Positions 21,201 to 30,446 of a stretch of DNA of 60,000 nt are shown here, piece after piece; position 1 is the first letter of the stretch; each line of letters starts with the position of its first letter. The notes beneath the pieces were generated by a model. The model was given only the letters and a program-made list of their open reading frames with translations, searched no databases and was not told the origin of the DNA. The position numbers and the translations under genes were made by a program. The DNA comes from Strigamia acuminata (lineage: Eukaryota; Arthropoda; Chilopoda; Geophilomorpha; Linotaeniidae), in assembly GCA_949358305.1 (NCBI GenBank), contig OX442315.1, positions 5,793,875 through 5,853,874 on the forward strand, given 5' to 3'.

Positions 21201-21234
21201 TTCCTCTCGGTCTCTTCTCTGAAGGAGTCGCCAT
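18211..21234 (-). CDS. G1 Gag (1007 aa)
   Basis: ATG at 21234 lies 92 bp after the primer site. The N-terminus has an AT-hook-like basic motif KRPRGRPAKRR (7-17). Residues about 165-370 are rich in Q, E, L and A and look like a coiled coil (FERMHAEMQQQNAELKQQ). Then follow an R/S-rich and a P/G/D/N-rich low-complexity stretch (about 395-560), a capsid-like helical region around 600-800 (KEWFRRKDFTKWDDFVKQF), and a CCHC zinc knuckle CNLCKKLGHWQKDC near 963-976. It is about twice the usual gypsy Gag length; the extra part is N-terminal. It would form the particle and package RNA. The frame ends inside the frameshift signal. Confidence 0.92.
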   Translation of the reverse strand: MATPSEKRPRGRPAKRRVAIDLPVVDQEVTESQELFEAMDQTANCNSAQLIVNEFTQALERQQPSPPSGQLDLNNPTESGRSKTQNDDLNLRIQSSSAEHSLNSSPVQGAAQQDSENSNMEVSHSPVRVTMMDTLREQARLEGVKVTSKMTVEQIHKAMVRKQCQKDVEIVRTGLQAEFERMHAEMQQQNAELKQQRANDHVKLLQLEQEKASWLITDEEQQQRLEQLNQAQKDLEIANENLRLANANLREANTNLMTAELTAPVRAREIIPSTSRNYENYAAEQAARAKRLAQRENEVFLARQQSVIDAGQAAKSQSTAEQLLRADLAAQARENEILRADLLTVQENFAVVVQKVQDVCGEDNFAKPAPVLQKGASKSPELIDLTSAKPKVSRQSSWTDSDDSRSSRGSRNSHHSRKKRKRQPDPTEYHSPNVPQNSDRFFSNSDRLIGMLEKKNKEREKPHDRGRSHDNPREGSPKRDCHNDIRDGPRYRGNPPGGDPPGGDSSDGHGGGHSRDHNSNGNRNGRGPPNGDRRPPDGDDPPDPDPPPNSNYESASDTDSSHPSVRGRSRHRTRGRTQRPDFYTKDEIDQLLRQNAQQQRKSRRDKIILQKINEFTSDKWTHQTTDEKFIRWDRVIPHAYNGNWQAGSNLLLEIFELGKVHSFGCEGALAHLVPRILVGDVKEWFRRKDFTKWDDFVKQFMFKFGESSEDIKTLWRCLKQRKGESLHSYMLRAENLLGRMPHAVTDATADDQFRAGLTEYSKNILMMSDAPDPGKFSELNEFMEVNQLRIDEKYKAYLTDSERSAYLKREKRLAEQNNETFNGLKLLQPPSYEDFLDEVEGKSSKKESSKKDVKNPHSVPKLHANITGAETPPSEAEEAEEEEEAGDETLALLAKAAALLAKNNPVAGKWKPKMKPKNVSFDASKVNTERNSKSPAVSPERRYDARSRSASPAATKKKSPATDPCNLCKKLGHWQKDCPSSKKDKPVSTAEFEKAVKIITDMFRKNL

Positions 21235-21325
21235 TTTTCAATGAGGATAAAGAAAGGATAGAGAAGAAAGATAAGCAAGATAAAAATGGCGGGTAAATTT
21301 TAACTAACAAAGTTATACAATGACT

Positions 21326-21343
21326 ATCCCGGACGGGCCCCCA
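21326..21343 (-). other. Primer-binding site of G1 (tRNA-Pro type)
   Basis: TGGGGGCCCGTCCGGGAT starts 2 nt after the 5' LTR and differs by one base from the well-known tRNA-Pro primer site of gammaretroviruses. Confidence 0.8.
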
Positions 21344-21345
21344 CG

Positions 21346-22325
21346 TGCTGCGATCCGGGTTATTATCCACTTAATTTCTAATAAATTAAGCAGAAACCGC
21401 AGGTGAATGCTTAACAAGACTTATATCGCGGCCGAAACTTGTCTAGGGTTAAGTTTAAGGAAATAGGAATAAAAAGACAGTTTATTATGGTAATAAAAAT
21501 CACACAATTATTTATTCGGTTTAAATTACAATATATATTAATAATGATTATGAATATCACAAAATGCGACAAGTCGCAAGAATAAAATGAGCGGGAAACA
21601 ATGAAACAAAGGAAGGGCTTGCAACGACTGTTGCAAGCTACAAAGCGTCAGAAATGGCGCTTAAACAACGCGATGTTGTTGAGCGAAGGCAAATGTCTTC
21701 GTTTTCGGCAAACTCACGAACGATGGTCGAAGACGATGGTTCTCGTGGGTTTCTTCTACGGCTCGTGCGACGGCTCGGCGGCGGTGGTTGACGGCTGTAG
21801 GCGTCCGGCTCTCGTACGATGGCGGTGGCTGTCGTTCGCGCAACAGCGACGGCGATGGTTCACGATCGTCGGGAAACTTCTCTTCTCGATTGCTGGAATT
21901 AGCTACGGCTAATTCAAGCAGAATTGCTGGCTTTGTGCTTTGGGTGGCACAAAGATAGCAGGTGAAACTGAGTTACAACGGTCCTCTATCAATACTTTTC
22001 TTTCAGGAGCAAAAGCAGTGATGTTGAGGTTGTTGTTGTATTTTTCAGAGTCTCGATTTGAGCCAAGGCGTGAGCCCAGCACGCTTCAATATTGCGCAGA
22101 AAACCTGCACACTTAGCTCAAATGGGTGCAACTAGTGGTTATTACACCATATTGCACCATAACGGCTAATAACCGTTTTCATCCCGGACAACCTGGGGTG
22201 ATATGTGCCTAGAGAGGATTTCTCCCCTCGGTCACATGATCTGACTTGGCGTGTGCCACAGTCAAATTAATTAGAAGACAATTAATTTTATCTTCTAAGT
22301 TGGTGAATATTTTGAGATCACCACA
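21346..22325 (-). repeat. 5' LTR of G1 (980 bp)
   Basis: Direct repeat of 9942-10921 with TG...CA ends. Small open frames within it occur in both LTRs and have no support as genes. Confidence 0.95.
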
Positions 22326-22720
22326 AATCTTGTCAGATTGTATTGCTGCGGTTGCGCGCCGACCGGCCACAGCCTTTTGAGCCACTCGGAATCGAAAGTG
22401 TCCAAGAATTCGATGCATTTCATCGTGTTCAATATCACACAGATGCATGGAATTGAAAAACCATAGCTTATTAACTTGAACTTTCGCAACGTTTGCCTGA
22501 TGGTGCCGTCTTCCCTGCATAAGTTTCGCAAAAAATCTTCTTTGGTTCGGTCGGCAACAAGCTCAACGAGTGGCATCCGAGCGATGTACTTCGCCGCGTC
22601 GTCTTCAGCCTCAATGTCAGAGATATCGAGCGTCGATAGCTTTGGCAAAGTCTGGCACATTCTTTTGGCGACATTAGCTGTCAGTGTACATTCCTCGGGC
22701 AGTTCTAACATTGTCAGATT
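22326..22720 (-). pseudogene. LRR family copy L5, N-terminal part of exon 3
   Basis: The exon begins at 22720 after a CACAG acceptor with AATCTGAC, as in the other copies, and reads NLTMLELPEECTLTANVAKR up to QQYNLTR. G1 follows. The protein continues at 9941. Intron 2 lies to the right and contains two minisatellites and the G2 element. Confidence 0.87.
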
Positions 22721-22842
22721 CTGTGCGGATAGAGACAATTAGTAGAATTAAAACATTTTTTTTTTAACAATGGCATGTTGCATGTACCGCAGATTTCTCA
22801 AAAACAAAATGTGTTTTATATCCAATGAAGCATTTTTTGTTT

Positions 22843-22994
22843 GAATTTTAAAATTTTTTTTGAATTTTAAAATTTTTTTTGAATTTTAAAATTTTTTTTG
22901 AATTTTAAAATTTTTTTTGAATTTTAAAATTTTTTTTGAATTTTAAAATTTTTTTTGAATTTGAAAATATTTGTTTGAATTTTAAAATTTTTGT
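22843..22994. repeat. 19-bp minisatellite in intron 2 of L5
   Basis: About eight copies of GAATTTTAAAATTTTTTTT, with the last copies diverging, lie directly beside the 20-bp array at 23001-23720. Confidence 0.9.
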
Positions 22995-23000
22995 CAGAAA

Positions 23001-23720
23001 ATTGGAATGTTTATTAGAAAATTTGAATTTTTGATAGAAAATTTGAATTTTTGATAGAAAATTTGAATTTTTGATAGAAAATTTGAATTTTTGATAGAAA
23101 ATTTGAATTTTTGATAGAAAATTTGAATTTTTGATAGAAAATTTGAATTTTTGATAGAAAATTTGAATTTTTGATAGAAAATTTGAATTTTTGATAGAAA
23201 ATTTGAATTTTTGATAGAAAATTTGAATTTTTGATAGAAAATTTGAATTTTTGATAGAAAATTTGAATTTTTGATAGAAAATTTGAATTTTTGATAGAAA
23301 ATTTGAATTTTTGATAGAAAATTTGAATTTTTGATAGAAAATTTGAATTTTTGATAGAAAATTTGAATTTTTGATAGAAAATTTGAATTTTTGATAGAAA
23401 ATTTGAATTTTTGATAGAAAATTTGAATTTTTGATAGAAAATTTGAATTTTTGATAGAAAATTTGAATTTTTGATAGAAAATTTGAATTTTTGATAGAAA
23501 ATTTGAATTTTTGATAGAAAATTTGAATTTTTGATAGAAAATTTGAATTTTTGATAGAAAATTTGAATTTTTGATAGAAAATTTGAATTTTTGATAGAAA
23601 ATTTGAATTTTTGATAGAAAATTTGAATTTTTGATAGAAAATTTGAATTTTTGATAGAAAATTTGAATTTTTGATAGAAAATTTGAATTTTTGATAGAAA
23701 ATTTGAATTTTTGATAGAAA
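23001..23720. repeat. 20-bp minisatellite, 35 perfect copies plus one degenerate
   Basis: ATTTGAATTTTTGATAGAAA repeats without a change from 23021 to 23720; 23001-23020 is a degenerate copy. On the minus strand the unit has no stop in any frame, so an ORF from G2 reads straight through it. Perfect copies point to very recent expansion or homogenisation. Confidence 0.97.
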
Positions 23721-26077
23721 GCCATTTTTTCTAGCTGTTTTAATTCCACCGTTGCTCTGATTTTTATCGGGTTGCGTGAAGAGGCCCTAATTTGACAGTC
23801 AACTTTGGGATTATGCAACGTGCTTGATTGGTTAGGCTCCTGAACGCAGTCTTTTAGTTTTTTGCTTTCATTTAGACAGGTGGTGCCTTTATATTTGTTC
23901 ATTGGAGGTAACAATCGATTCCATTGTCTGTCTTCTCGCTCGGGATGATGTTCGTCGCATTTCTGTTTGGCACAGTGAGGATGATGTGTTTTATCATTTT
24001 CAGAAGTGCTTTCTTCTGCTTCCTCCCTCTTCGAAATCGCTTGCTCCGGTTGGGCTGGAGTTACGTCGGGCTGTTTTTGTTGGACAGTTTCCTGATGAGG
24101 ACTTGATTGGTCATCTTGCAAAAGCTCTGGTTTGTCATTCATATTTTCCGGCAACAAATCTTGGTTATTGTGAAATGATTGACATCGAATTCCTTTGCAT
24201 TTCTTTTGAATGTCATGTTTGTCTCCATAAAACTTGTTATGCTTGGGATGCAGCGGAAATAAGGTGATTAATGGTGACTGAGACCGTTCTTGTTGTTTAT
24301 TCTCCTTCATGTGGCGAATTTTATTGTCATTATTTTCAGAGTGGTGACAATGATGTAGCCGTCCGCCTTGTGGCCAATCTGGCTGATTTTTCGAATTGTT
24401 TGGCGGCCTTTCATTGTCCCATTGCTTGTGACAATGCTTCTTTCCTTGCTTCAGCGCTTCTTCCCTTCTCTTTCGGTTTATACCGATACATTCTCGTTCA
24501 TCTGTTGTACGACTCGCGTCAATTTGTATTTGTTGATCCACGATGTCACCCAAACTGGTTGAATAAGTGTCAGTGTTCGAGATGTTTGTACGTCGACGTG
24601 CTTGGCTGGTGCTTGTATTTCTCGCACTGTTTCCTTCATCAAATTGTCTAATTTTTTCCATTGGTTCTAATATTGCTTGCCCTGCCTTATTTGTTTGTCC
24701 ATGTTCATCACGAATATTCATGGTTGGCAGTGGAGTCAGTGTAGAAACTCGTACATCGTTTAGCGTTTTATTTTCGTTCCGATTGCCTTTTATTCTTCCC
24801 GAGAAAGAAAAGACTGTTTTTGTTAAATTCTTTTTCTGTACAGTCTTGCCGTCTGACGCTTTCGTTAACAGCTTGGTCAGGTGGCCGACCTCGCTCGTTA
24901 CTTCAGTGTGGCTTGGACATGAAAGGAGCGTTGCTTCTCTGTCTCGAGCTTTTTTCTTTTTTGCCTGATATTCTTCGGTCCATTTTTCTCGCTCCCATTC
25001 TCTCTGTTCGAGTAATTGCTGCTCTTTTTTCTCTCTAGCCTGTTCGGCTCTCATTTTTTGCATCATTCTTTCCGTTCGCTCGGCAGTCCTTTTGTCACGC
25101 TGTTGTTTTTCTTCTTTTTCCTTCCAAAGTTCTCTCCTTTCTGCACTCAATCTTCGTTGTCGATTTATTGTTTCCAATCTCGCTTCTTCTCGAGCCTTTT
25201 CGCGGGCTTTGTGAAGGGCCTTTTGGGGGTCGGGTACAAAACTGCCTACTTCACTTGGCGTTTCCTGTTGCATAGGCGTCTTCGCTGCTGGTTTTGCGAC
25301 CGGCGTCGAGGCTTGTGCCCCACAAATAGCGTCGGTGAGTAGGGTAATCGACTCCCAGATTGGCGTGCCTACTGGAATGTCGATTATCGCTTTCAGTCGT
25401 GTAGCTTGTTGTGTCAGCTGGATCAAGTGAGCTATCTCGGGAGAGACCGAAGCAGGTCGCACCGTAACCTGGGGGGTTATCGGGGTCCTGCTTCTGCCTC
25501 GCTGCGGAGTTTGGTCTAGTCGTATTAAATAGGCCACTTCGGGGAAAACCGAGGCAGGTCTCGCCGTAACTTGGGGAGTTATCGGGGTCCCACCTTGGTT
25601 TTGTAGTGGAGTCTGGTCCATTGGTGACGATGGGTTTGTGCCAATTTTTGCTGTCTGCTTCGGAGTTTTTCTCGTCTCCTCGGCTATTAATATCGATACT
25701 CGTTCGGGTGATTTATCGCAAAATTCTTCTTGATTTTTCCGAACTTCTGTATCGACTTCTTCGAAGGTTTGCATATTTAAGGGAACCCGCTCTCGCTCTG
25801 GCCCAGGGGGGGCTGTGAGCGAGGCAGCTTGCTCCTCTTTCTGCGTATTCAAGGGAATCCGCTCTCGCTCTGGCCCATGGGGGGCTGTGAGCGAGGCAGC
25901 TTGCTCCTCTTTTTGCGCCTTCATTTTTTGTTTGTTCGCTCGGGCTTTCGCCTTAGCGGATTGTTCCGGAACTGGACTGCCCGACCTTTGGTGGTAGTCG
26001 GAGGTCCTGTTTCTCTTTTCGAGCATAGGTTGCTCGGTTTCAGACGTGGATTGTTCGTCTTTGTCTGACATTTTCAT
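23721..26077 (-). CDS. G2 ORF, charged protein of unknown function (truncated)
   Basis: The first ATGs are at 26077 and 26071 (MSDKDEQSTSETEQ). About 785 codons are open to the satellite, and the frame then continues in repeat-encoded peptide to 22994. There are two internal duplications: a 25-residue unit containing QAASLTAP and PERER, and a 35-residue unit containing TPITPQVT and RPASV. Residues around 290-410 are rich in E, K and R and look like a coiled coil (WKEKEEKQQRDKRTAERTE). The C-terminal third is rich in N, H, K and Q. No CCHC knuckle, protease, RT or integrase motif was found. By position it may serve as a Gag, but I do not recognise it. Confidence 0.6.
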
Positions 26078-26127
26078 TTGGGTAATTCTTATCGAGATCA
26101 CAAGTTCAGTTTGAGATTTATTTCTAA

Positions 26128-26145
26128 ATCCCGGACAGGCCCCCA
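26128..26145 (-). other. Primer-binding site of G2 (tRNA-Pro type)
   Basis: TGGGGGCCTGTCCGGGAT lies 2 nt after the LTR end and matches the G1 site at 17 of 18 bases. Confidence 0.75.
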
Positions 26146-26147
26146 CG

Positions 26148-26966
26148 TGTCGCGTCCTACTTGGTATAGGTTTAAATAGCGCTAACGTGTAATACTTTAC
26201 CTGTGATCAATTATGCAAATACCCAAATGAATACCAAATGTATTTAAATGAACAAGTAATTTATTCAATAGGCTTGAAGGCCTTAAAATACACTCAGTAA
26301 TAATTCTAGAGTCGACGGGGTCAGCGTCGAACAAAGGATTTCTCAAGATGGCGTCGTCGGTTCCGCGTGGTCGGCGGAACAAAGGCGGCGTCTCGAGTTG
26401 TAGTTAATTCGTCACGGATTCGTCGTCACGGACGCGGTGGAATGCTCTTTCGAGTCTTCTATCCGTGCCTGTTGTCTAGGGTTTGGTTTAGCGTCGCAGA
26501 GGCCTCGTCTAGGAACTTTGGGGTTCCCTACAAAGCACTCGGACACTTACTTCGGCGAATAATCGTCTGGGCGATTATTCTGGGTGATTTCACAAGGGCT
26601 ATTCTCTTGCTTTCGCAGGAATAGCTCGCAAGTGACTTCGTGAGAGTTACAGTTTGCACTTTACTCAGCGATCCTCGATCAATCCTAACTTGTAGTTGAA
26701 GTTGGCCTGACGGTGAGGTAGTTGCTGTGTTCTTGGTGTCGTTTGTGTAAGTTCTGTCTTTTGGCGGGAATTTTCCCCTTTTATGGGTCAGTGTGAGGGG
26801 CCGGCGCAGCCAATGGGGGCTTGCCACCCGACACCTCACTCCCCTCGGGGCACACATCTGCTCAGGGAGAGGCGGAGCCAACACGAGGGAAACAACCCGT
26901 CTATTGCAGTGAGTCAAAGGGCAAATATTCGCTTGGGGGGAATATGTATCCCTTTTGCTCACCACA
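26148..26966 (-). repeat. 5' LTR of G2 (819 bp)
   Basis: In the element's sense it runs TGTGGTGAGC to GGACGCGACA. Only one copy is in the window, so the outer end (26966) rests on the TG/CA rule and on where the intron repeat starts again. Confidence 0.7.
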
Positions 26967-26974
26967 AGTTTTTT

Positions 26975-27095
26975 TTCTAAAACATGCATTTTTTTGTCTA
27001 AAACATGCATTTTTGTCTTAAACATGTAGTTTTTGTTTAAAACATGCATTTTTTGTTTAAAACATGCATTTTTTGTCTAAAAGATGCATTTATTT
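26975..27095. repeat. 20-bp-type minisatellite in intron 2 of L5 (right side)
   Basis: About six imperfect copies of a unit like AAAACATGCATTTTTTGTCT. It flanks G2 on the side opposite the 23001-23720 array. Confidence 0.8.
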
Positions 27096-27304
27096 TCCCT
27101 TTATTCAGATAATATATTTTCCTGCCTGCAAATGCATTTATTAAAGCTTGAAGATGCACTTTTCTGGTAAAAAAAGAATGGAAAAAAAAGAAGCCATTTT
27201 TAATAATTCAGTCCTTTTTCTAATTTACGATATTTCTTCTTTTTCTCATTTTGTTTTACTTTCGGCCACTGTGTGCGCAGTTTAAGTCCTCCTTCGATAC
27301 TCAC

Positions 27305-27643
27305 CTTTAACTTGTGGCCACAAACTTTCAGCAAAAACTCCAAATCAAACCTTGCACTGGAAAAGGACAAGTAAAGCTCATTCTTCTTTCCAGAAACAAA
27401 TGGAGCAATGTCCCACGCCTGTGGCGCGCGAACATCGTAGTCCCAACACCGCTCGTCCTTGATCATCCACAGTATTCGGTCATGAACAGTAAAATCTAAA
27501 TCGGACCGTGTTTTACGTAGTTTATCAAAATAAGCGATTAATTGCATCGCTTTTTTCATCTGTATGTCGTCCATTTCTTCGACGTTCCATTGAATCAAAC
27601 ACCGAAAAATAGCTTCAATAGCCATACCTTGTAAATTTTCCAT
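27305..27643 (-). pseudogene. LRR family copy L5, fused exons 1 and 2
   Basis: ATG at 27643 starts MENLQGMAIEAIFRCLIQWN. The frame runs to a GTGAGT donor after 27305 at VCGHKLK. In other copies CTAC is followed by a 50-63-nt intron ending GATTTAG. Here only 21 nt remain (GTAAAACACGG...GATTTAG), in frame and too short to splice, so exons 1 and 2 read as one (339 nt, 113 codons). This part looks intact; the gene is broken further on by G1 and carries G2 in intron 2. Confidence 0.85.
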
Positions 27644-27719
27644 TTTATATTCTTGCTGTAATTTTGGTTTTTGAACTTGTATACTCGGATTCGAAATTTC
27701 TACTTCTGTTATAATTTTC

Positions 27720-27751
27720 AACAACAGTTACTGCAGCAACGGATGAACAAA
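27720..27751 (-). promoter_or_regulatory. Conserved upstream block of LRR copies (L5)
   Basis: The core TTGCTGCAGTAAC lies about 80-110 bp before the ATG, as in the other copies. Confidence 0.5.
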
Positions 27752-28047
27752 GGTCTATTACACAGAAAAACAGCAAACAAAGACTTTATTTAGCAGTACT
27801 ATTGTTGAATGTTTAGGTTTTGATGCAGAAAATGATGAAACTCATTCGTAGCATTAACTGCCACCATGTTTGCCACAGTGGCTCCATCTGTTGAGTAAAT
27901 GCAAAATTTCTTTACAGTTCCATTTGTTGAAAATAAATATGATTAAATATTGATTTCAGACAAAATTCATAAAATATGTTTGTTCAGACTTTTTATTTTT
28001 GAATACAATAAATCGAATTAATGCAGACACATACACTGACAACTCGT
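27752..28047. other. Spacer between L5 and L6 with the shared 3' block
   Basis: 27870-28045 carries the block that follows most copies: GCCACAGTGGC with ctccatctgttga, then aaataaat, cagacaaaattcat, and TTTATT at 27992-27997 (AATAAA on the minus strand, the probable poly(A) signal of L6). Confidence 0.55.
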
Positions 28048-30186
28048 TTAGTCGCCATCATTGCCGTCATCGTGCGGGGCTTGAAATTGTAGATCTAGGA
28101 TCACTCCGTGTTCTTCAGCCATTAGCCGCATAGCACCAACGTCAAAATATTGCCGTCTCATCTCATCAATTTGCAAAATCACTATCAACTCCTCCAAAGA
28201 ATCGATTTTTAACAAATCTTCGATCCCCGATGGTCCCAACAAGTTGCACCCATCAATTTTCAAACGTATGAGTGTCCGGACTGTACTGGCAGATCTGAAC
28301 AAACGAGGGAAAAAATTACCGGAATCCCGCACGGCCAGTCGAGCGCTCTTCTTCGCCAAAACGTCGGCCAACTCACGCGCAATTTTATTACTGAAACCGG
28401 AGCAACGGTACAGACTGAGTCTCGTCAGTTTGGGACACATGGCCAACACCTCGCTCAAATAACCTGAGCTAACCCAACAATCGTTGGGATCGGTCAGACC
28501 AAATTCCTCCAAGTTATCGAACCGCAAATCGCGCAAACAAACACGATCAAAACTATCGTTTTCCTCGGCTATTTTTAAGTCCGAGTCATAACACATGTGG
28601 ATAACCAGCAAAACCAACTGATTGAATTTCGTCAAACTCTGCAGCATTGTTGAGATTCTTCGAGATTGCGTGGGAGCGAAAGGATTGAGTGACAACGCGT
28701 GGTGATGGTTAAAACGGAAGTGCCCGTGTACAATCTTTATTTGCATAATATTACCGTAGGCGCCAGGTGGCGCTACAATCATGTGTAAACACAGAATATC
28801 TCAATAAGCATTTTAAAGGTGAAATTATTCGGAGCGATGCGGATTATGCGAACTTTAGGACACATGAGCGCGGCTATCTCCAGTTCGTCCTCAATGTCGT
28901 CGTGAGGGTGCTCCAACATCAACAGTTTCAAATTGTATTGCTGCGGTGGCGCGCCGATCGGCTTTAGCGCTTTGAGCCACTTGGAATGACGCTGAGTCGA
29001 CAAAATTGTCATCATTTTCATCGTGTTTAATAACAAGTGGTAGCAGTCGATTGTAAGTTCGTTGCTTAACGTGACCATTTCCAAGGTTTTGCAGAGTGTG
29101 GAGTCTTGTGAGCAAAGTTTCCGTACGAAATCTTCCGTTATTCTAATGGCCACAAGCTCAGTGAGTGGCAGCCGAGCGATGTAGGTCGCCGCGTCGTCTT
29201 CAACCATGGTCAAGTAAATGTTTAGTACCTGGAGATTTGGCAAAGTCTGGCACATTTGTTTGGAAGTGGTGGTTGTCAGTGTGAATTCGTTGGGTAGTAC
29301 TAACACCGTCAGATTCTGGGCAAATAGATACAATTAGGAAAAATAAAGCATTTTTTTTAAAGAATATTACACACAGCAATGGCATGTTGTATGTGCATGT
29401 CTTTCGGATTTTACTTTAGTGTGCATGCAAATTTATCATGTTCGAAATGGGTTTTCTATCCAATAAAATTTTTTTTTGCTTGAAAATGATGTACTTTTTG
29501 TTTATTTTTTGTTTTCTGTTAATAAGGCCATTTCTGAATACATAATATTCAGACTAATTTTTAGTAACGTTAATAATTTGTTCTCTTTTCTGACTATTCC
29601 TTCCCTCTAAACAATAATTTCAAATCGCATCACCGTTGCAGCCATTTCTCATCGCCTACTCACCTTCAACTTGTGGCCACAAACTGTAAACAAAAAATCC
29701 AAATCAAAATTTGGACTCATAAACAGCAAAATCAGTGATTTCTGCTCTTCGTGCACAAACGGAGCGACGTCCCACGCCTCTGGCTCGCGAACACTGTTGT
29801 CCCAAAACTCCAAAAAATTCAACTTCATCAGCATATTATCACGAACATTACGAGCTAAATCAAACAATTTGACTTTATTAATTACAAAAAAAATCTTTAA
29901 GTCTGTGAAACTCACGCAGTACATCCACGGCTGGTCTGGCGACATATTTACTACTCATCCATCCGAATAGGTTAGGAGGCCAAAGTAAATGAAAAAAAGA
30001 ATTCACAAGGTCACGAATCATCGGAAATTTCCCCGTTTCCCGCCGGGCCTGTCCGGTACACACTTCATCGAAGTAATCCATTAATTCCAGTGTGGTACTC
30101 ACTCGATCGTCCAACATTTCTTCAACAGGCCGTTGAATAAGACACCCGAAAAAAATTTTAATAGACATATCCTTTAATGATTGCAT
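28048..30186 (-). pseudogene. LRR family copy L6, intact except for a solo copia LTR
   Basis: Exon 1 is 29916-30186 (MQSLKDMSIKIFFGCLIQRP, 271 nt), intron 1 is 61 nt, exon 2 is 29664-29854 (191 nt, FWDNSVREPEAWDVAPF), and exon 3 starts at 29315 after CCCAG. A 159-bp solo LTR plus its 5-bp duplication interrupts exon 3 between KML and QSLTKF and brings a stop after a few codons. Without those 164 bp the exons total 1566 nt, a complete frame of 521 aa ending NDGD. The LTR is thus the single visible lesion. The upstream product would be about 330 aa, without the C-terminal LRRs. Confidence 0.87.
28648..28806 (-). mobile_element. Solo copia LTR in exon 3 of L6
   Basis: The 159 bp match the 3' LTR at 4385-4543 in inverted orientation, with scattered substitutions. 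AGCAT is duplicated at 28643-28647 and 28807-28811. A full element inserted here and was reduced to one LTR by recombination. Confidence 0.95.
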
Positions 30187-30239
30187 TTTCGATATTCCGG
30201 CGTGAGATTTTGGGCTTGCTCCGGCAGTTCTGAATTTCC

Positions 30240-30272
30240 AACAATGGTTACTGCAGCAACAGGTAAACAAAC
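30240..30272 (-). promoter_or_regulatory. Conserved upstream block of LRR copies (L6)
   Basis: The core TTGCTGCAGTAACCATTG lies about 55-85 bp before the L6 ATG. Only 260 bp separate that ATG from the L7 stop, so the promoter of L6 and the 3' end of L7 share this stretch. Confidence 0.52.
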
Positions 30273-30387
30273 AACTATTGCTCAACAATCAATGAAATCT
30301 AGTAAAAAGCAACAACATATGCGAGAACAATCAAAAACAACAATTGTTACTGCAACAAAAAGAGTGGTTGACATGGCATATTGACTT

Positions 30388-30393
30388 TTTATT
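30388..30393 (-). terminator. Poly(A) signal of L7
   Basis: AATAAA on the minus strand, 54 nt after the stop codon, in the conserved context AATACAG/A...AAATAAAAAGT. Confidence 0.6.
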
Positions 30394-30446
30394 TCTGAAT
30401 ACAAATCAAATCGATTTAATGCAGACACGCAGCCACTGACAACTCG

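Larger units (their letters stand above)
9942..22325 (-). mobile_element. G1, Ty3/gypsy LTR retrotransposon with three ORF regions
   Basis: The element is complete: two 980-bp LTRs, a tRNA-Pro-like primer site, gag, a -1 frameshift site, pol, an accessory ORF and a polypurine tract. At 12.4 kb it is long for the group. The LTRs differ at three positions that I saw (10223/21627, 10705/22109, 10778/22182), so the insertion is young. It sits in exon 3 of L5 after the codons for QQYNLTR. The flanking 4-bp duplication is imperfect (AACC left, AATC right), but the 4-bp length restores the gene frame. Confidence 0.94.
23721..26966 (-). mobile_element. G2, LTR retrotransposon truncated at its 3' end
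   Basis: It has a candidate 819-bp 5' LTR, a tRNA-Pro-like primer site with the same CG spacer as G1, and one long ORF. It then ends abruptly at the 20-bp satellite at 23720/23721 with no pol, polypurine tract or 3' LTR. Its LTR begins TGTGGTGA as G1's does, and its primer site differs from G1's by one base. It lies in intron 2 of L5: the sequence on its right is the 20-bp-type repeat and intron end seen in other copies. Confidence 0.8.

Noticed and set aside
23001-23720. A possible CRISPR-like array
   Set aside because: Units are 20 bp, contiguous and without unique spacers; the context is an animal intron. It is a minisatellite.
23902-26068. Several plus-strand frames of 60-133 aa opposite the G2 ORF
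   Set aside because: They are antisense to a longer, more protein-like frame and consist of low-complexity F/L/S-rich residues expected from the complement of a K/E/R-rich gene.
26528-27049. A 173-aa minus-strand frame
   Set aside because: It straddles the outer end of the G2 LTR and the intron minisatellite. The N-terminal KMHVLDK repeats are satellite translation.
29855-29915. Intron 1 as coding sequence (it is open and reads FVIINVKLFDLA-like in several copies)
   Set aside because: In L6, L7, L8 and L12 the intron length is not a multiple of three, and only splicing joins the exon-1 and exon-2 frames. The resemblance follows from conserved splice signals and recent duplication.
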